The notes beneath the pieces are model-generated. The model did no database searches. It was not told the DNA's origin and worked only from the letters and a program-made list of their open reading frames with translations. A program made the position numbers and the translations under genes. From Siphonodentalium dalli (taxonomy: Eukaryota; Mollusca; Scaphopoda; Gadilida; Siphonodentaliidae): 64,000 nucleotides of DNA. The first letter of the stretch is position 1. Every line of letters starts with the position of its first letter. Positions 11,517-25,300 of this stretch are shown piece by piece. The stretch spans positions 136,190,960 to 136,254,959 of the forward strand of contig CP136062.1 of assembly GCA_032622095.1 (NCBI GenBank), in the 5' to 3' direction.

Positions 11517-13137
11517 TATGGGCCACCGTGTTGCCTACATAGCCTATACACGTTGTCAGGAATCTTATTATAGTGACTTGCGCCAATGGCTCATGCGGCA
11601 TCAATGCGTCAAAGTTTACTTTCTAATATGAATTAATTACCATGTGTTTATTATATAACGTACCAGAACATGCAATTACCATTCCGATCCTGAAGTTAAT
11701 CAACGTACCTCATCATTAAAATGACGATTCGCGGTACGATATTCCATTGGTACGAAAGTTATTGTACTTCAGAGGGTAACTTTTTGTATAATGATTAGTC
11801 GAGAAATTTGAAGATTCAGAGGTTTGAACTGGCAAATAATATTTTCCATGTTAAACAAGAGCATACTGTACTTTATGTAATCACTTTTTAGGTGCGCATT
11901 TAAGTTCTTGCACGAAGAAACGTTCGTTTGGAAAACGATACCTCGAAGATGGGAGACATCTGTTAGATCGATCTCGTCAGCAAAATGCCCAACCTTCTCT
12001 TTTGACTTTTTAATTTAGCTTTACTTCCATATTTCAAATTTCATCGACTATTTCCTTTTACTCTATGTAATTATTAATCATTGACCCATCTCCTGGGCTA
12101 GATCCATTTGATCTTTGTGTCATGGCTTACGCCATCAAAGACAAAGATCGATTCCATGGCATGCTGTCAACAACATAGGCGACTATGAATATGATTCCTA
12201 TAAAAGTAACAATTAGGACAACGCACATGTATTTATCAACTAAATACAAATACAAGTGTGAAACCATCCACTCACCTACGTGTCATTTATCCTTAAAATC
12301 CGACAAATAACAGAACGTAAAAACTGACATGTCGTGTGTTCGTCGACCATTGTATGTGACCAGTAATTTCAGGAATCCCCCTGTGAGTTCCCCGTGCGCA
12401 CAGCAAGGTAATCACATGCGTTCACATTGAGTGTACAATTCAGGTTGCCCTGATACAATTCAAGTTGAGGGGAACTACAATCTGCGCATGCGTGTAGTTT
12501 TTACAAATTACCAACTCCAATTTGTTACACATGCGTACTGTTAACATCCTGGTACAGTAATGCGAGTTGCAGAATCATGTTTGCCATGCACGAACTGCAC
12601 GTAGTCATGTGATATGTTAGCTCCTCCTGCTTCGGCCATTTAACCACGTTTTGTCAACATGTTTTCCGACTGGATTTTTGGATTAAATTATTACGGAATT
12701 ATACACACGTTCTGGTAGGTGTCAGAGCTCATATATATTGCAATATTGTTAATATTAATGACTATGTTAGTTGATTCTTAAAAATAAGTGTATTTAAAAA
12801 AATTAGCTACTCGTCCAAGCTGAAGCGCCAGAGCGGTCAGACGTGGATGGCCTTAGCCATATTACCACATCTGGTCAGACTACTCCTGGGCCAGCCCGTT
12901 CAGTCCTTGAATTGAATGCCACCGTGTGCCTGGAATTTAATTTTTAAAAGCAAAATGTTGCGCGTCGCACGATCTTGGTTAAGTTTATTAAATAATTAAC
13001 CGATCAAATGCAGCACAGCAAGGGTTTGGATAACAACAATTGTTGGAGAAGTCATAGACATAGATTCAAAGCTTAAAACAATGGGGTGTTTTTTTAACGC
13101 ATTGTGTGTATAATGTTCAATAGAGCGATTCACACGG
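11517..13137. other. Intergenic sequence, nothing recognised
   Basis: Unique-looking AT-rich sequence. The only structure I noted is a short imperfect inverted repeat around the word GATCTTTGT at about 12110-12150. No supported gene. Confidence 0.4.
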
Positions 13138-13255
13138 CTTCTAGACGATTGGTACCTTGGACGTTTGGTACCTGGACGTTTCGTACCCACGGGTCGATTA
13201 GTACCTGGTACCATGTGGACGATTGGTACCATTTCAGTGTGGATGATTGGTAACA
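13138..13255. repeat. GGTACC-rich repeat, left arm of a distant inverted pair
   Basis: The arm contains repeated GACGATTGGTACC / GGACGTTTCGTACC words. Its first ~55 bases are nearly the reverse complement of 16570-16632, 3.3 kb away. The pair could be the ends of a 3.5-kb element (13138-16632) or two opposed copies of a short repeat. Confidence 0.6.
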
Positions 13256-13303
13256 TATACTAGTAAAATTGTTTGGGTTATATTTAAAGTTAATTGTGAT
13301 AGT

Positions 13304-14418
13304 TAGGGCTGGACGATATTAACGAAAATAAAAACCGCGATTTTTGGAAATTAAAACCGCTGGTTAACGATATAATCGCGGTTTTTTAAAACATCAGATA
13401 CTAGTAACTTAAACAGTTTCTCACTGTTCGCTAGAATCACATCATTGTCATTAATTTTGACAAGTTGACGTCAATAATAACATACACAACCTTTCAACCA
13501 GTGACAATCTCATGCTCGATCGATATTCGGAATGAAAAGTAAATTCACCGGTTAAATTCCGCTATTCGGACAATTTCTTTCCGGTGACTTGACAAATTCT
13601 GGTACCGTATATACCGATAATTAATAAAACCATTATCTAGTCTATGCCAAAACTAAAAGTGTTCTATACTATATAGTATCCTTTTCTAACTCGGTATATT
13701 CAACTATGTTGAGCAAATTCATATGTTGTTCCCGATGACACTTGCGTCGCTTGACAAATGGAATATGGTTTACCGTCAAGACAAATTTTAGCGAAGTCCA
13801 CACACACGTAGTACATAACTTTTGGAATTCGGCCAAGCAAGGACACCATGTATTTTGGGCGGGTTTGAAGCCCTAATTCTATAATATTGGTTTTAACCAA
13901 TCGCCGTGAGTGGTTTCTTCTAGACGAGAAGGGGGCGGTATCTTCGCTCATTTACTATTTTGATTGACGGTGCATGTGCATCATTGTACTGAAGGAAGAG
14001 GCATGGCAAAACTGACATTCATATTGATCTATCACCCGATCAGTCGTCAATTCATTTGGTGAATTCTCTTGTAATAAAAAGTACGCAGGGAAGTCGGAAG
14101 GGTTTGTGTAATATTGTGAGCGAAAGGGGGACGTATTCAGGGTTTTCATATCCCCCTAATTTTGTTAGTCGTCCTAAACGTTGTTTATTATGATTATTGA
14201 ATATTGAAAAAGTCAGGACACAGGGATTTAGTTGGAATTTAAAACTTAAATAACTCGATTTAGGCTTGAGTTAAACTATTTGTTTGTATACGCTTATGAT
14301 GGTCTGGCACCCTCTAATTGCCGACGATATTACGATTATTTTAGTTTAGACGATATTACTGACGATATTGAAATATTAACCTGGTATTGACGATTAATCG
14401 GGAAACCGCCCAGCACTA
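13304..14418. mobile_element. hAT-like non-autonomous element with 8-bp target duplication
   Basis: The left end is TAGGGCTGGACG and the right end is the complement of TAGTGCTGGGCG. The 8-base word GTGATAGT flanks both ends (13296-13303 and 14419-14426), as expected for hAT insertion. Subterminal regions are rich in CGATATTA and CGCGGTTTT. Short minus-strand open frames at 13700-13951 and 13955-14149 do not resemble a transposase. Confidence 0.85.
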
Positions 14419-14612
14419 GTGATAGTGTTTTACAGTTTTATTGGAATATATCATATATATCATATACACTGATGACAAATAACAACAATTCAAGTAAAAA
14501 CAAAAGAAAACAATATATATAGTAGCACACTATCAAAGAGAGTTGTCGATATACATGTAGTACAGCACTATGAGTCTATGATACACACCTTCTCAAAAGT
14601 AATGGCCCTCCC

Positions 14613-14815
14613 AACCGCGTTACGACCGCGTTGGAGTAACGCTACGACCGCGTTACTCCAACGCGGTCGTAACGTTACTCCAACGCGGTCGTAACGTTAC
14701 TCCAACGCGGTCGAGGTAACCGTCAACGCAACATAACGCGGTCAGCATGACCGTCAACGCAACAAACGCGGTCGCGATAACCGTCAACGCAACAAACGAG
14801 GTCGAGAGAATAGCT
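14613..14815. repeat. GC-rich cluster of short inverted and tandem repeats
   Basis: GTTACTCCAACGCGGTCG plus TAAC (22 bp) occurs in direct orientation at 14652, 14674 and 14696 (the last copy modified). Its exact reverse complement is at 14619-14640. About three units of 30 bp follow, containing CGTCAACGCAACAAACGCGG. The core ACGCGGTCG runs through all of them. The cluster is CpG-dense within very AT-rich flanks. Confidence 0.85.
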
Positions 14816-15887
14816 TATCAACTGTAATAATAATTATTGAATAACATTACAAACAAGAATATTCACCACAAGGAATTCAAACTTTCAGACATGAGCTCAT
14901 TTTATTAAAAAAAATTAAAGAGAGAAAATGAACGACGGCCACCAATGTTAGTTTCATACAATTTTCTGATCGGAAACGGAACGATTGTAATCAATCGAGA
15001 CGATAACATTTGGTTCACAAAGGAACGTTGCCAATATAATACAATGTTTTTGGCTTGGGTAATGCATGATTTATTGGTGATAATGTTTTACATTTTACAT
15101 TTAGAATTTTTCCCCCAAAAAAAACAACATGTAATAAATAAATGCAGATCACATTGATCGCGCTGCGCGAATTAATAGAAATGCAATTGACATTTCTAAC
15201 AAACAAAACATTTGAGTTCACGTCGCAATGTACATGTATTCTTTGAATATTTAATATTCAGCGTCACCTAATACAGGTCGGTAACCTGTACGCCAAGGGT
15301 CCGATGTCATTTGAAATCTTCGTGATGGTACACTAAAACACACATGTACATGCACGTGGGTAATCGATGCAAATAATTTAAAATATTAATTATCCATGTG
15401 TTGTGCAATTCCTGTGAAACAAACAGCGCTCTGATTTGGTAACCAATGATTTGTCACTTTCACTGACAGACAACGGATCAAACGCCTGCCGCGAATGATT
15501 GACAGCGGTGTCAATGAACTCAAACACAATAGGGGTCGTGTCTTCGGTAAATCGCCCGTGTCGATTTTTACAAACAGGAAATGACTTGGGCCTAAAGTTG
15601 AAATTGATACCCCGTGATTCAAACAGAATTCTCGATTGAACACACTGTGCTGTAATAACTTCGTCGGTTTTGGTTGGCTAGTGGGCAGCGTGCATCACAA
15701 TTACCACTCGATGAGGTCGTGTTATTTCCATGATGACAAAATAATGAAATCGTATTCAAACGGCTTCGAAGAGTTCTTCATGTACGTTTCAGTAATTGTC
15801 CGCTATTGTATATAAAGACAATCATATGATAAATATTAACTTTCTTTTTACCGTAGTATACTACATGTAGTATATAAGTTTAATAAT

Positions 15888-16340
15888 TGTCCCCCGAAAA
15901 ATTTATTTTCGGGGGACTATAGAAACGGGGTTCGTCCGTCCGTCCGTCCGTCACACTTTTGAGTACCGTCATGGTGTAATCATCTCCTCCTACAGATTTC
16001 ATCCCAGAGATTTGATACTCCCACAGTTTTCATCCTAGAGATTTGAAACTTCAGAATATTGTTGCCCATATATTGAAGATGTGCAACATGTATATAGATG
16101 ACGGAAAAAATATTTTTTGACAGAGTTATTAACCCTTTTCGACTTAGAAAATTTCAACATTTTTTATAATTTTCAGTATGAGGGTACCTTCATGGTGTAA
16201 TCAACTCCTCCCACAGTTTTCATCCTAGAGATTTGAAACTTCAGAATATTGTTGCCCATATATTGAAGATGTGCTACATGTATATAGAGGACGGAATTTT
16301 TTTTTTTTTTACGGCGCTTCAACTTCAAATAGGCAGAATG
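15888..16340. repeat. Interspersed repeat with terminal hairpin and GTCCGTCC run
   Basis: It starts with the hairpin TCCCCCGAAAA / TTTTCGGGGGA and a GTCC run at about 15930-15950. A block of about 85 bp (CCACAGTTTTCATCCTAGAG onward) is repeated at a spacing of 190 bp (16021 and 16211). It resembles the hairpin-headed GTCCGTCC repeats elsewhere in the window. The 3' boundary is uncertain. Confidence 0.55.
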
Positions 16341-16504
16341 GGAACATATTTTGAGTCCAATTTATATTATAATCATAATTATCTAAGGCTATTTTTCACT
16401 TAAATCTGCTGCAAAAAATGACCTTATAAGGTCCAAATGTCTACAGTAAGTCAAACTACTGATACAACATCATAATATATACATATATATTTGTAAAACA
16501 TTAA

Positions 16505-16632
16505 ATAAATTATCTGGTAGGTACCAATCGTCTTCCCTGACTTGGTACAAACCGTCCAAACCAGACTGGTACCAATTGTCCCGTGGGTACGAAACGTCCA
16601 GGTACCAATCGTCCAAGGTACCAATCGTCTTG
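16505..16632. repeat. GGTACC-rich repeat, right arm of inverted pair
   Basis: Inverted counterpart of 13138-13255, with words GGTACCAATCGTC and GTGGGTACGAAACGTCCAGG. The best match to the left arm is in its outer half (16570-16632). Confidence 0.6.
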
Positions 16633-16639
16633 TTTCCAT

Positions 16640-17412
16640 TCACACATCCCAGTTTGCATTGTGCGGTGCCATGTTGCATGTAGCAATGAGTATAGACAAA
16701 GCCACTGTTGTAGGAGTTATAGTTATAATCCATCGTTTGTGTCATGCCTATCAATGAATGTGTTGTTTACAGTTTTGTGCACACAATGTTATTTAAAGTC
16801 GAAAGTTAAGATACAAAATTACAAACTAAAAAGTTGAAATAGTATTGTCCCGATCGATGATATGTTTTTAATATTAATTGCGCCATGAGTATTTTTTATG
16901 TGAAGTGATTTTTCGATATATATGTACATCACACACACGTGAAGTTGTTACATGTATATAAACACTGTGGTAATGTTGACTTCCAATGTCTGCTATTCAC
17001 ACTTTCAACATGCAGATTTAGAATACAAGTAGTTCAGTATATTAAAAGTAGGGCCTACATAGATCTATACTTGTCACAGAAATAGGATAGATACCATGAT
17101 AACCTGTAAGATCTTTTGCGAACGTTTTACTTAATCCGTTTGAGAATCTAAAGCTTCCTCCACATTGTTGCAACATTGTACATGCACATAATGATAATGA
17201 ATAAATATCTTCCAAGAGAATGACACACAAAAACCTCCTTTGATTTCTGTACACGCAACCTTCATTGAACAAGTTCACTTTTTGCTAGGGTGTAACGATA
17301 CATCGATGTACATGTATCCATGCGACCGCGATACAGCTCTGACGATACGGTCATCGATACGGGTGTTCAAACAATACTTATCTTGATACACAAATTGCAT
17401 GTTAATAATTGT
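16640..17412. other. Intergenic sequence with an orphan hAT-like end
   Basis: TAGGGTGTAACGATACATCG at 17287-17306 looks like an hAT-type end, but I found no partner or target duplication. No gene is recognised. Confidence 0.35.
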
Positions 17413-17961
17413 TATTACCTACTCTAGTGTCCCGAATTAACGTACAAGTATGTTTATTTTTTTTCATGAAAATTGCCGCACTGTATGAGCTTATTCCGGT
17501 CTATATGTTTATTATGTTTTTCAATTTCAATCTGACATAATCGTATAAAAAATTGCAGCTGTGACAAGCTGTAGCTTTTTACTGACAAATTTATAAGCCA
17601 CAGCTGGCAACAGCCAATTACGCATCCATGTCATGACACTCAACCCCATCTAAAGTTACCACTAGTAGTACATGTACCAGTAGTAATACATGTACCGGTA
17701 TTGGTACTGGTAGATATCGAAAACTGGATGTCATTGACTTTGAATTCAATTACAGTTATTGGACACTCAGGTACCAGCAAATACCAAGGGAGGGTTGACA
17801 GATTGATAGCCAATGATTGGCTTGTTCGAATATTGAGACATCTAAGAATTTGTCCGCCCTGTATGGTACTTCTATTCCGGTCTGTTCTATTATTGAAATT
17901 TGCCCAATTGTCCACCCTGTACTACTATTCCGGTCTGTTATTCTATTCGGGACACTAGAGT
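17413..17961. mobile_element. MITE-like element with 18-bp perfect inverted ends
   Basis: TACTCTAGTGTCCCGAAT at the left is exactly inverted at the right (17944-17961). Internal words TTCCGGTCTGTT recur near the right end. The ends may be TA-flanked. No transposase is seen. Confidence 0.6.
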
Positions 17962-19341
17962 ATTCATGTAAGTAAGCAGCAGTCGCCACGAACGAGAAAG
18001 GTCAACGTTGAATCAGTATCTAGCAAAAAATTAAGATAATCCCCCACAATATAGGTAATAAAAATGATAACCATTCCCTATTTATCACGTAGTAACAGTG
18101 AGGCCAACAGACTGTATTGTATCAATTTGCATGTGTAGACAAAACCAATGCCATCTTCTTGAAACACATTGTTTTAATAGAACAATCAGTCACAAGTGAT
18201 CCACTGATCAAAGCACAGACCCGACCTGAGTGACCTCAATTTTAATGACGTATTTCAATAGTACACGTCATGCAGCATGTGCGCGACTTTGTCAATAACA
18301 TATCATTTACAGCCGGTGGCAAACCTTTGATGTCTGTCTTACTGCTACAATTTTACTTCACTGCTAACCAGAGTGATGCAGCTGCTGTAGTTTCAACCTA
18401 TATCATATCAATCTACATGTATGTCTTCCCCATGTCACATCAACACTGAACACTGCATTCTGTACACTGGCCCATGTGGATCGCTGAGCAATCGTTGAAC
18501 TCCCGGGATTAAACTTGTCAACAGACAATGAACTCCCCCCAGTTCCCGTTATAAAGTCCACAACTTGACATGAATTATTAGTATGAAGTCCCTCCCATTT
18601 AACTGTCTATCTTGTGACATTGACTGAGAGATTTTCAGAGACGACGTTCCTCATTGGTCAACAGGTGGTGTTTGTATGCTCTAATTAATTTTGTTCAGAC
18701 AATGCAGTGCAACAAATAATGGGCTCAATGTCGGCATCTTTATGCTTCCCAGTCAGATGGGATAATCACTGATAGTCGATACATCGACAATGTTTAAATT
18801 AGTTTTCTTCTTCTTGGACAATACAATCAATACAAGTTGCAACAAACATTTTAGATGGACATCTAATACACACATTATAGCAAGTTCATGTATATGTAGC
18901 CATGTAAGCACATACCCACCTTTGTTATCGCTATATATCAGTGTATATACATCTTGAAAAGCTATATTATCACACACATAAATGCTCCATCAGGAAGCTC
19001 ATTTCTTTCAGTAATACATGGACTCCATTATCATTCATTGAAAACAAATTAGGTTAGCCTGTGATAATTTTATTTCAAAACTATGATTAATAACATGAAG
19101 TTCTCGCATATGCAGAATGTAATGGAGGATGTCCAATAGTTTTGAGTCTACACTCTATTCTTTTTTCATTTGTTAAAACATATGGATCGATGTTGTCAAC
19201 AAGTGATCTTTTTGATAAAAATTGCTCCCAAGTTGGTGTATCTAACATTTCAATGTATTTCTTGTTAGAACTGTCGTTCATGATTTTTAATTGTGTTGGG
19301 AAATATTGCAATTAAATTCATCGAAGCCATAACGAGAGGTT
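17962..19341. other. Intergenic sequence, nothing recognised
   Basis: AT-rich sequence without a supported gene or a clear repeat structure. Confidence 0.35.
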
Positions 19342-19667
19342 TTAACCTCTTCGCTGCTATGACATCCGTAACTTTTATGGCTGTGTGCTACATGTATATG
19401 GTCCATAGGTACTATGGACCTACTTCAGCACATTAGTAGCAGTAGGCCGTTATACATAACTGGAACTCAGAGATTGGTGCATCGGAATAACTGTATCTCG
19501 AAGTTTCAAACAGTGTATGATGTTCCATGATTGTGAACGATAATAGCCTTTCAACTGAGTCAGTTTTATGGTTCTTGTGATATTCCCGTTATATGTTCCC
19601 ACTGGCAAAGGCAATAACGTCAACATCCCAGATGTCATAACGTCATTTAGCGGTGAAGTGAAGTTAA
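19342..19667. mobile_element. TTAA-bounded MITE, piggyBac-like
   Basis: The element begins TTAACCTCTTCGCTGCTATG and ends with the imperfect complement (TTAACTTCACTTCACCGCTA when read inwards). Internal GGAACTCAGAGATTGGTGC matches the related copy at 30875-31157. The TTAA border suggests a piggyBac-type target; this is inference from the ends only. Confidence 0.5.
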
Positions 19668-21840
19668 AAGTATTAACTCAGCACTTGTTTATGCATGTTT
19701 ATACATCCATTATGGTGGCGCATCTCGTATCCAATCACGTGATTAAGAACGCTCTATTAGGGATGTTCAATGTCACCATGTAATTTTTAAGATTTTGGTA
19801 AAACAGGACAAAAGTAAACACTTTTTGATTAATCATATCTTACAAATTCAAATAAAATGGCAAACTACAAACTTGTAGAACTTTATCTGGCCATTCTGAC
19901 AAATGTTATAAATATCATCTTGGTCTTGGTTTATAACCATTTTTTTTTGCGACGTCAAAGTTGCGATTTTCGTCGTTTTTTGTACGTACAAAATCTGCAA
20001 TTGATTTGGATACTTCTGGTGACTTATATGTAACTCTATGTCTACCCGCGGTGCATCCAAGGAAACTGGAGCCTACAGGATTATAACTCTGAATAGATGC
20101 ATTAACCAGCATTAATCTTTATTACTCTCTGATCCAGTAAAATTTTTTCTTACCATATAAACTTTTCCTCATCCATTTTGGATGTATGGTCTCCAAGTTG
20201 TGATATTTTTTGCTCTGACTTTGTCATGAAATGGCTGTTCGGCATTTTGGATCCTTATTAGCTTAAAATTGCATAAAAAATAAAAATCAATGTGCAAAAA
20301 TGTTTTAAATGTGCTTTATACTCACAGGTTGCAGTTCACAGATGCAGTTGGGGTGTTCCCGTGGCTCCGTATCATTAGTATCAAATATTGCCCGAATAAA
20401 ATCTTTCCGGTTAGCCAGCCTAGCTTGCCTGGCTGCCAATTTTTGCTCCAATGGCAGTCATTGGATGTAAAATAATAAAAATCTGATAGGACTAACATAA
20501 CCCAATTTAAACAACTATCGTAATATGTAATCCACAACAAAGTGTTACTCTTGTCACCAATCAAACATATAATGGACACAGCAATCATCATCGGTGTAGC
20601 TTCACGTGTATGGCAAGCACTTTGATATTACTGACGATGTACATGTAGAAAACGTTATATAAACAACTCACATTGCAAACATTAAATATTATAGCACTTC
20701 TGATGAGTAGACCTTACTCTTGTGACCCAAATAAATAAAGGGGACGGAATAATAGTAGGAGGGGGGGACAACTTTCCCAAAATAGATTATAATAATAATA
20801 AATAGATATGTCTTGGAGACACAGCAGTCTTGTTATCTGGCAGTCGGGAGACGGAACAACAGTGCGTTACCATATTCAATTCGGCTGGTGATAAATGATA
20901 TGGCCAGTTTCTTTGCTGCATCAAGCATAATGTAGCAAAGAATTTGACCACGGCACCTCAATTCTTTTATATTTTAAATCTAAATCCGTTGGCACAACCC
21001 AGCAGCCCACATTTATCTGAGAAATATTTTGAAAAATTATAGGCATGTTTAGGATCACCCATAGATGGTAGCTATCAAAATTGAACCATTTTTGATTAAA
21101 AACATGGCTCCTGGCAGCCATCTTTAATTTTAATCTTTACATGACAAACTCCTTAGTCACACCCTATAACCTATAACCTATAACCTATTTATACTTTCTT
21201 ATTTTTGGGGAAATGATAATGACACAAATCCCAAAGTTCGCAAAAATATGGAAACATCCTTTTTATTTGAACTCAGAATGCTATTTCCTTATGGCTTGAA
21301 TAGGAATGACTTTTTAGTCACATCTCTTTTTAATTAATTATAGTTGTGAACATAAATAAAAAATACTTACAACAAATACAGTAATACACTTTTGTGTTAG
21401 TTATGTTGCAAATTTCAGCCATCTGCATAATGAAGTGAATGAAAGTCTTTGATGTAAAGAAAATTTTCGTTACCGGTACTATTAGCCTATTAGGTCCTGG
21501 AAACTACTTGTGGAATTCATGAAAAGTGATGGAATTTTATCATGATCAAGTTGTATGAACCCTGTGTATACTACATCAGCCCATAGCTGATGTAGACTAG
21601 TCCATGGCAAAGGGTTGCCGTAGCAGATTGCCGAAGCCAAACAATCTGAACTAAGAGGGCTGCTACATGGTGAATACAAGATGGAACTACTTCGTGTTGA
21701 TGAGTGAATAAGTACATTTATGTCAACGATTGGCTTTCAGGTGACACCCCACACTTAAATCACTATTATGGTACATGTAGTTATAGATCTCGGCCACATT
21801 CTAGGATTGAAGTTACCTGACACAAAGGTGTGGAATAAAC
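19668..21840. other. Intergenic sequence with an interspersed-repeat copy
   Basis: Bases 20920-21125 carry, on the minus strand, a copy of the repeat found in PIGN intron 3 (phrases ATGGCTCCTGGCAGCCATCT and GGCATGTTTAGGATCACC). The rest shows no gene. CCTATAACCTATAACCTAT at 21164-21186 is a short tandem stretch. Confidence 0.45.
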
Positions 21841-22000
21841 CAAAACACAACTTGCATCATAATCTCCAATCTTTCATCAAACTCATTGTGGATGGCACAT
21901 AATTACATTTCACTTGAGCCCTGTTTGTGAAATATATCCTTGCGGCACCCTCAACTTATTCGATAAAAGATTCCTGATTAAGATGCACGTTGTGTTCTGT
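21841..22000. mobile_element. Palindromic MITE just upstream of PIGN
   Basis: An imperfect inverted repeat runs from CACAACTTGCATCATAATCT to AAGATGCACGTTGTGTTCTG. It is related to the element at 41474-41636 over its length and some flanking bases. It ends about 100 bp before the first PIGN coding exon. Confidence 0.55.
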
Positions 22001-22102
22001 CTATATACAAAATTTAGCATGTGAACATACAGAAAGAGTATCCAACTAATAATTACTGGAGTATTGTTTGTTGATTTTGCTTTTTCTTTCTCTCGATAGG
22101 TT

Positions 22103-22329
22103 ATGGAGACTAAGTGGCTAGTCCTCGGCGGAATCTGTGTCCATCTTATATTGTTCTATTCAATATTCGATGTTTATTTTACATCGCCTTTGGTTCATGG
22201 CATGACTCCGATTTCACCACGATTGCCACCCCCTGCTAAAAGACTCGTACTTTTTGTTGCTGACGGGCTCAGGGCAGATAAGCTGTTTGAATTGGATGAG
22301 AAAAAAGAAAGTCATGCGCCATATATTCG
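22103..22329 (+). CDS. PIGN: PIGN coding exon 1 (residues 1-76)
   Basis: The ATG has G at +4 and lies 3 bases after an acceptor-like AG at 22098-22099. It encodes the N-terminal membrane anchor, the [11 protein letters not shown] signature and FVADGLRAD with metal ligand D54. Donor GTAGGT, phase 2. Intron 1 (646 bp) shows nothing beyond AT-rich sequence. Confidence 0.93.
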
Positions 22330-25300
22330 GTAGGTATTTTTGTATCAACTTCAATTACCTTCAAACACATGGAAAATTTCAACTAATAGATATTTTTATC
22401 TGAAACTTTTAATGTATCATAATCGAGTTTACGGCTCATAAACTCTATTTAATGTAATTTTCATGTATATACCATCTTTTGAGCGTGTATGCGAGTGTAT
22501 TCAGCATGCATCCTCGACTAAAATTAATCAATTTGTGGCATATTTTCCGTTGAATGAAGTGGAAGGCATCTTATAAATGGTTGGATTTGCGTACAGCATC
22601 CCTTTAAACTGATGATAAAAAAAAATTCCGACCTACCTACCTGAAAGTTTTTGGCCACCAAATTGAAAACACATACCAGTACATTTGTTTTGCCTTATAT
22701 ACTCTGAAAAAATACTCACCCAAATAATCTCCACACAGAAGTGAGTCAAACACTCTTTAGTTTTACTGTAGCAATTAAAAAAAAATTGAACAAATATTCG
22801 TCTCCACCCTGAAAATTGACAAACAGTACAACTGTACATGAATTTATGTACGGTATTATATTCAGAACAATAAATAATTTTTGTTTGTTTTTTTTTGTTG
22901 CAATATTTAAACAAATTTGTTAACCAGGCTATTAAATTGCCGTTGCTTAAAATGTGAACTGTATTTCTTTTTTAGAAACATTGCAGAGACAAAAGGATCT
23001 TGGGGGATTTCACACACTCGTGTTCCAACAGAGTCACGGCCAGGTCATGTCGCTCTTATTGCTGGCTTCTATGAGGATGTCAGTGCGGTAGCTAAAGGTA
23101 CGTCTACCTTGTAACATTCACCTGAGTGCAAATAAAAAAAAATTGCATTAAGGATTTTCTTTCAAATCCTATTCAAAATCACCCTCTGTCTGTGAATACT
23201 TTTTTATGGTTCTATTAGGACATAGAACTGTTTTGTGAAAGCACTGTCATATCTAAGACATATTTACATAGCCTGTTTCATTTACGCTAATTCCTATTCA
23301 TCTATTGGTCAGTAACCATCAGTTGCCAATTGGGTCATGCAATTTATTGTGAACTGAAATGAAATAAAATGACCTTGTTTACCTAATATTTACCACAAGG
23401 TGTTGGTAGAACAATTGGGCTTGCTTTTTAAGCGCTCAGCCACATTCTAATTTGGTTGATCATTCACAGGTAGAACATGGGCTAACTTGCAGTGCTGCAT
23501 AGAATAATCTCTATACTAGATAAATATTTCAGAAAAAAACAAGAATTATTTCAGCTGATGTTATGGAAAAAAAAGAAAAGTAAGAAAAAGCTGTATAAAT
23601 ATTAGAAATAAATGTAGTTAGTGCATCTTTAATTGAGGGATACAGCGTTGTCGTCGGAGCGCATTTAGCACAATGTGCCCAACAACCACAGTGGTATATC
23701 AAACCAAGTCTGAGTTTAGTGTGCCTGTCATTTGCAGAATTAGGTCCCCAGAAGGTGAATTTAGTGATGCTATCCCGCATAGCAGGCTATCATCACTAAA
23801 TTCATCCTCTGGGGACCTAATTCTGCTTAGGCCTCATCTTCTGAAAGATTCTTGATATCAAATTTCTATAGAAACTTCTTCACATAGATTCTATTTCTTT
23901 GTTAGTTTAGTTTCTCTATAACCCCAAATTGACAGACGACACATTGCATAATCGAGGTTTCCAATGGGTGTACATCACAATATTCACCATTTGGAAACTT
24001 TATATCTGAGTCTATTCTCCCATAGCAGATGAGGCCTAAGCAGAATGAGGTCCCCAGGGGAGAATTTGGTGATGCTAGCTCGCTATGTGGGATAGCATCA
24101 CTAAATTCACCCTCTGGGGACCTCATTCTGCAAATGACAGGCACACTAAACTCAGGCTTGTATCCCACAATAAAAAAACTATATTCATATCTTAAATAAA
24201 GTGATTTCTTAGTTTAATTTAATTTAATTTCAGGCTGGAAAGAGAATCCAGTAGAATTTGACTCTGTCTTTAATCAGAGTATGTACACCTGGTCATGGGG
24301 AAGTCCGGACATCCTACCAATGTTTGCTACAGGTAACATTATTGATGGGTAGCCACTTGGTTCCCATTGATAGGGATGTTCAAGCTTTTCAACTTTTTAT
24401 AGCATATTACTTACTTGAAAATAAGTAATAATAATTAGATGTTCGATGTCTTATTCTTCAGATGATGCTGATTCCAAACAATTTGTCTGGAATTTGAATT
24501 AATAAGGGTCTGAAAATTTGAGGTGATGAGCATTTGCTTTCATTACTCCACTTTTTAGCTCAACATGACAAAGTCAAACTTCATATGGATCATATAGGAG
24601 GATGACTTCTAGATGGGAGCCATCAATTTTTTCTGAAATTCATTTAAAAAGATGGCCGCCAGCAGCCATCTTCCATTTCAAGTTTGAATCCATTGGCACA
24701 ACCTGCAGCCCACAATTATTGGAGAAATGTTTTGAATATTTACAGGCATGTTTAGGATCACCTCTAGATGCCAGGAAGCTATCAAATTTAACTGATTTTC
24801 GATGAAAAAAACCTGGCCACCGGCAGACATCTTGTATTTTACTGTTTCCATGACTAAATCATTAGGCACACACAGACCACATCCCTTTTCTGATCCCCAC
24901 CAAATTTTATATGGATCTTCAGGGTGACTTCTAGAAGGGAGCCATTGATTTGTTCTGAAATTCATTGAAAAACATGCCAACAGTCATCTTGGATTTCAAT
25001 TTGAACCCATTGGCACACCCTGCAACCGCATTTATCAGAAAAATATTTCTAAAATTTACAGGCATGTTTAGGATCATTTCTATACAGGAGCTATCAAATT
25101 TTGCTGCCGGCAGCCATTTTGGATTTTACTCTTTGCATGACAAAATTCTTTGGCACACCCTACAGACAAATCTTTCATCTAATTGTCATCAAACTTGATA
25201 TAGTTCCTCAGGGTGACTTCTAGATGGGAGCCATATAAATTTTCTGAATTTCATTGAAAAATATTGCTGCCAGCAGCCTTCTTGGATTTTACTTTTTTCG

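Noticed and set aside
17287-17306. TAGGGTGTAACGATACATCG as an hAT end
   Set aside because: No matching opposite end or 8-bp target duplication was found.
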